The notes beneath the pieces are model-generated. The model saw nothing but the letters and a program-made list of their open reading frames with translations, did no database searches and had not been told where the DNA came from. From Arthrobacter mangrovi (GTDB taxonomy: Bacteria > Actinomycetota > Actinomycetes > Actinomycetales > Micrococcaceae), in the NCBI RefSeq assembly GCF_026011795.1, contig NZ_BRVS01000031.1:1-35627 (forward strand): a stretch of 35,627 nt of DNA. The letters are read 5' to 3'. The stretch's first letter is position 1. The number at the start of each line of letters is the position of its first letter. Shown one piece after another: positions 34,653 to 35,627 of this stretch. Made by a program: the position numbers and the translations under genes.

Positions 34653-35627
34653 TCAGCCCTTGAGCGAGGTGGCGATCTGCTGCATGACGGTGTTGTCCGC
34701 CAGCGTGCTCGCGTCACCCGCTTCGCGGCCTTCGGCGATGTCCTTGAGCAGGCGGCGCATGATCTTGCCCGACCGGGTCTTGGGCAGTTCAGGCACGACC
34801 AGGATCTGGCGCGGCTTGGCGATCGGGCCGATCTCCTTGCCGACGTGGTTGCGCAGTGTCGTCACGATTTCCGGGTCCTCCGCGGCGCTGCCGCGCAGGA
34901 TCACGAACGCCACGACGGCCTCGCCGGTCGTGTCATCCGTGGCGCCGACGACGGCGGCCTCGGCGACCGACGGGTGGCTGACCAGGGCGGACTCGATCTC
35001 GGTGGTGGAGAGCCGGTGGCCCGAGACGTTCATCACATCGTCGACGCGGCCCAGCAGCCAGATGTCCCCGTCGTCGTCCTTCTTGGCGCCGTCCCCGGCG
35101 AAGTACATGTTGTCGAACCGGGACCAGTAGGTGTCCTTGTAGCGGTCCGGGTCGCCCCAGATGCCGCGCAGCATGGCGGGCCACGGCTCGCGCACGACGA
35201 GGTAGCCGCCGTGTCCGTTGGGCACCGGTTCGCCCAGTTCGTCGACGACGTCGACGGCGATGCCGGGCACCGCGACCTGGGCCGAGCCCGGCTTCGTCTC
35301 GGTGACACCCGGCATCGGGGCGATCATGTGGGCGCCGGTTTCGGTCTGCCACCAGGTGTCGACGATGGGGGCTTTGTCCGCGCCGATGACGCGGCGGTAC
35401 CACATCCAGGCCTCGGGGTTGATCGGCTCGCCGACCGAGCCGAGGACGCGGATCGAGGACAGGTCGTACTTCGCCGGGATGTCCTCGCCCCACTTCATCA
35501 TGGTGCGGATGGCCGTCGGAGCGGTGTACATGATGGACACCTTGTACTTCTCCACCAGTTCCCACCAGCGGCCCTGGTGCGGGGTGTCCGGCGTGCCCTC
35601 ATACATCAGCTGGGTGGCGCCGTTGAT
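34653..35627 (-). CDS. acs: Acetyl-CoA synthetase, C-terminal part (cut by window end)
   Basis: The gene activates acetate to acetyl-CoA through acetyl-AMP. Only the last 324 or so residues are in the window; the frame is open to position 35627. Visible adenylate-forming enzyme motifs are [45 protein letters not shown] (hinge and C-terminal domain start) and [13 protein letters not shown], whose lysine is the catalytic residue controlled by acetylation in characterised enzymes. The end, TSLKG, is normal. The 5' part lies outside, so neither the start nor control can be judged. A perfect 19-bp hairpin follows. Confidence 0.97.
   Translation of the reverse strand: MNGATQLMYEGTPDTPHQGRWWELVEKYKVSIMYTAPTAIRTMMKWGEDIPAKYDLSSIRVLGSVGEPINPEAWMWYRRVIGADKAPIVDTWWQTETGAHMIAPMPGVTETKPGSAQVAVPGIAVDVVDELGEPVPNGHGGYLVVREPWPAMLRGIWGDPDRYKDTYWSRFDNMYFAGDGAKKDDDGDIWLLGRVDDVMNVSGHRLSTTEIESALVSHPSVAEAAVVGATDDTTGEAVVAFVILRGSAAEDPEIVTTLRNHVGKEIGPIAKPRQILVVPELPKTRSGKIMRRLLKDIAEGREAGDASTLADNTVMQQIATSLKG

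Overview
The window is a GC-rich, gene-dense chromosomal segment of an actinobacterium. Gene content and protein detail (dnaK-grpE-dnaJ-hspR with HAIR operators, DUF3073, a Septum_form lipoprotein-like membrane protein, a MarP-type protease, a GlxR/Crp-type regulator, many GTG/TTG and apparently leaderless starts) point to the Micrococcaceae, most like Arthrobacter in the broad sense. The genus cannot be fixed from the sequence alone. I see no phage, insertion sequence, CRISPR array or other sign of recent transfer. This is core chromosome, and the interest lies mainly in regulatory architecture and small genes.

Layout. (1) 76-4327: heat-shock operon dnaK-grpE-dnaJ-hspR behind a promoter bracketed by two HspR (HAIR) operators, with a strong hairpin between grpE and dnaJ. 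A RadC N-terminal-domain-only gene runs antisense into the end of hspR. (2) 4713-7181: a DUF4287/DUF5655 protein, then a divergent module of a secreted-repeat lipoprotein facing an ECF sigma factor and its zinc-finger anti-sigma factor. Two mirror-image promoters with identical -35 and -10 elements lie between them. (3) 7210-10065: trmB and a DEAD-box RNA helicase with a long leader holding a 26-codon upstream ORF. (4) 10171-13042: small housekeeping genes (YccF, FMN-binding PNPOx-like, YceI, HutD/Ves, GNAT). (5) 13218-15982: clpB with its own HAIR operator and a strong terminator. (6) 15999-17890: Septum_form protein, DUF3073, 2H phosphoesterase.

(7) 18032-24918: purine biosynthesis. A leftward run of asparaginase, SCP-like protein, small membrane protein, purF and purM faces a rightward purD-purC pair. 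(8) 24896-26978: a membrane protein, an FAD monooxygenase and tRNA-Pro(CGG). (9) 27107-34026: a cell-envelope and stress locus resembling the Mycobacterium tuberculosis ponA2/crp/marP region: metallophosphoesterase, class A PBP, DUF4177, RidA, NUDIX, Crp, MarP. (10) 34082 to the window end: aroQ and the 3' part of acs.

How it works together. HspR, encoded at the end of the dnaK operon, probably represses both that operon and clpB through HAIR sites, with DnaK as co-repressor, so the Hsp70 and Hsp100 disaggregation machines are co-induced. The ECF sigma factor probably drives itself, its anti-sigma factor and the facing lipoprotein from the paired promoters. Crp may autoregulate through a near-consensus site in the crp-marP gap. 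Convergent gene pairs are mostly separated by long GC-rich stem-loops.
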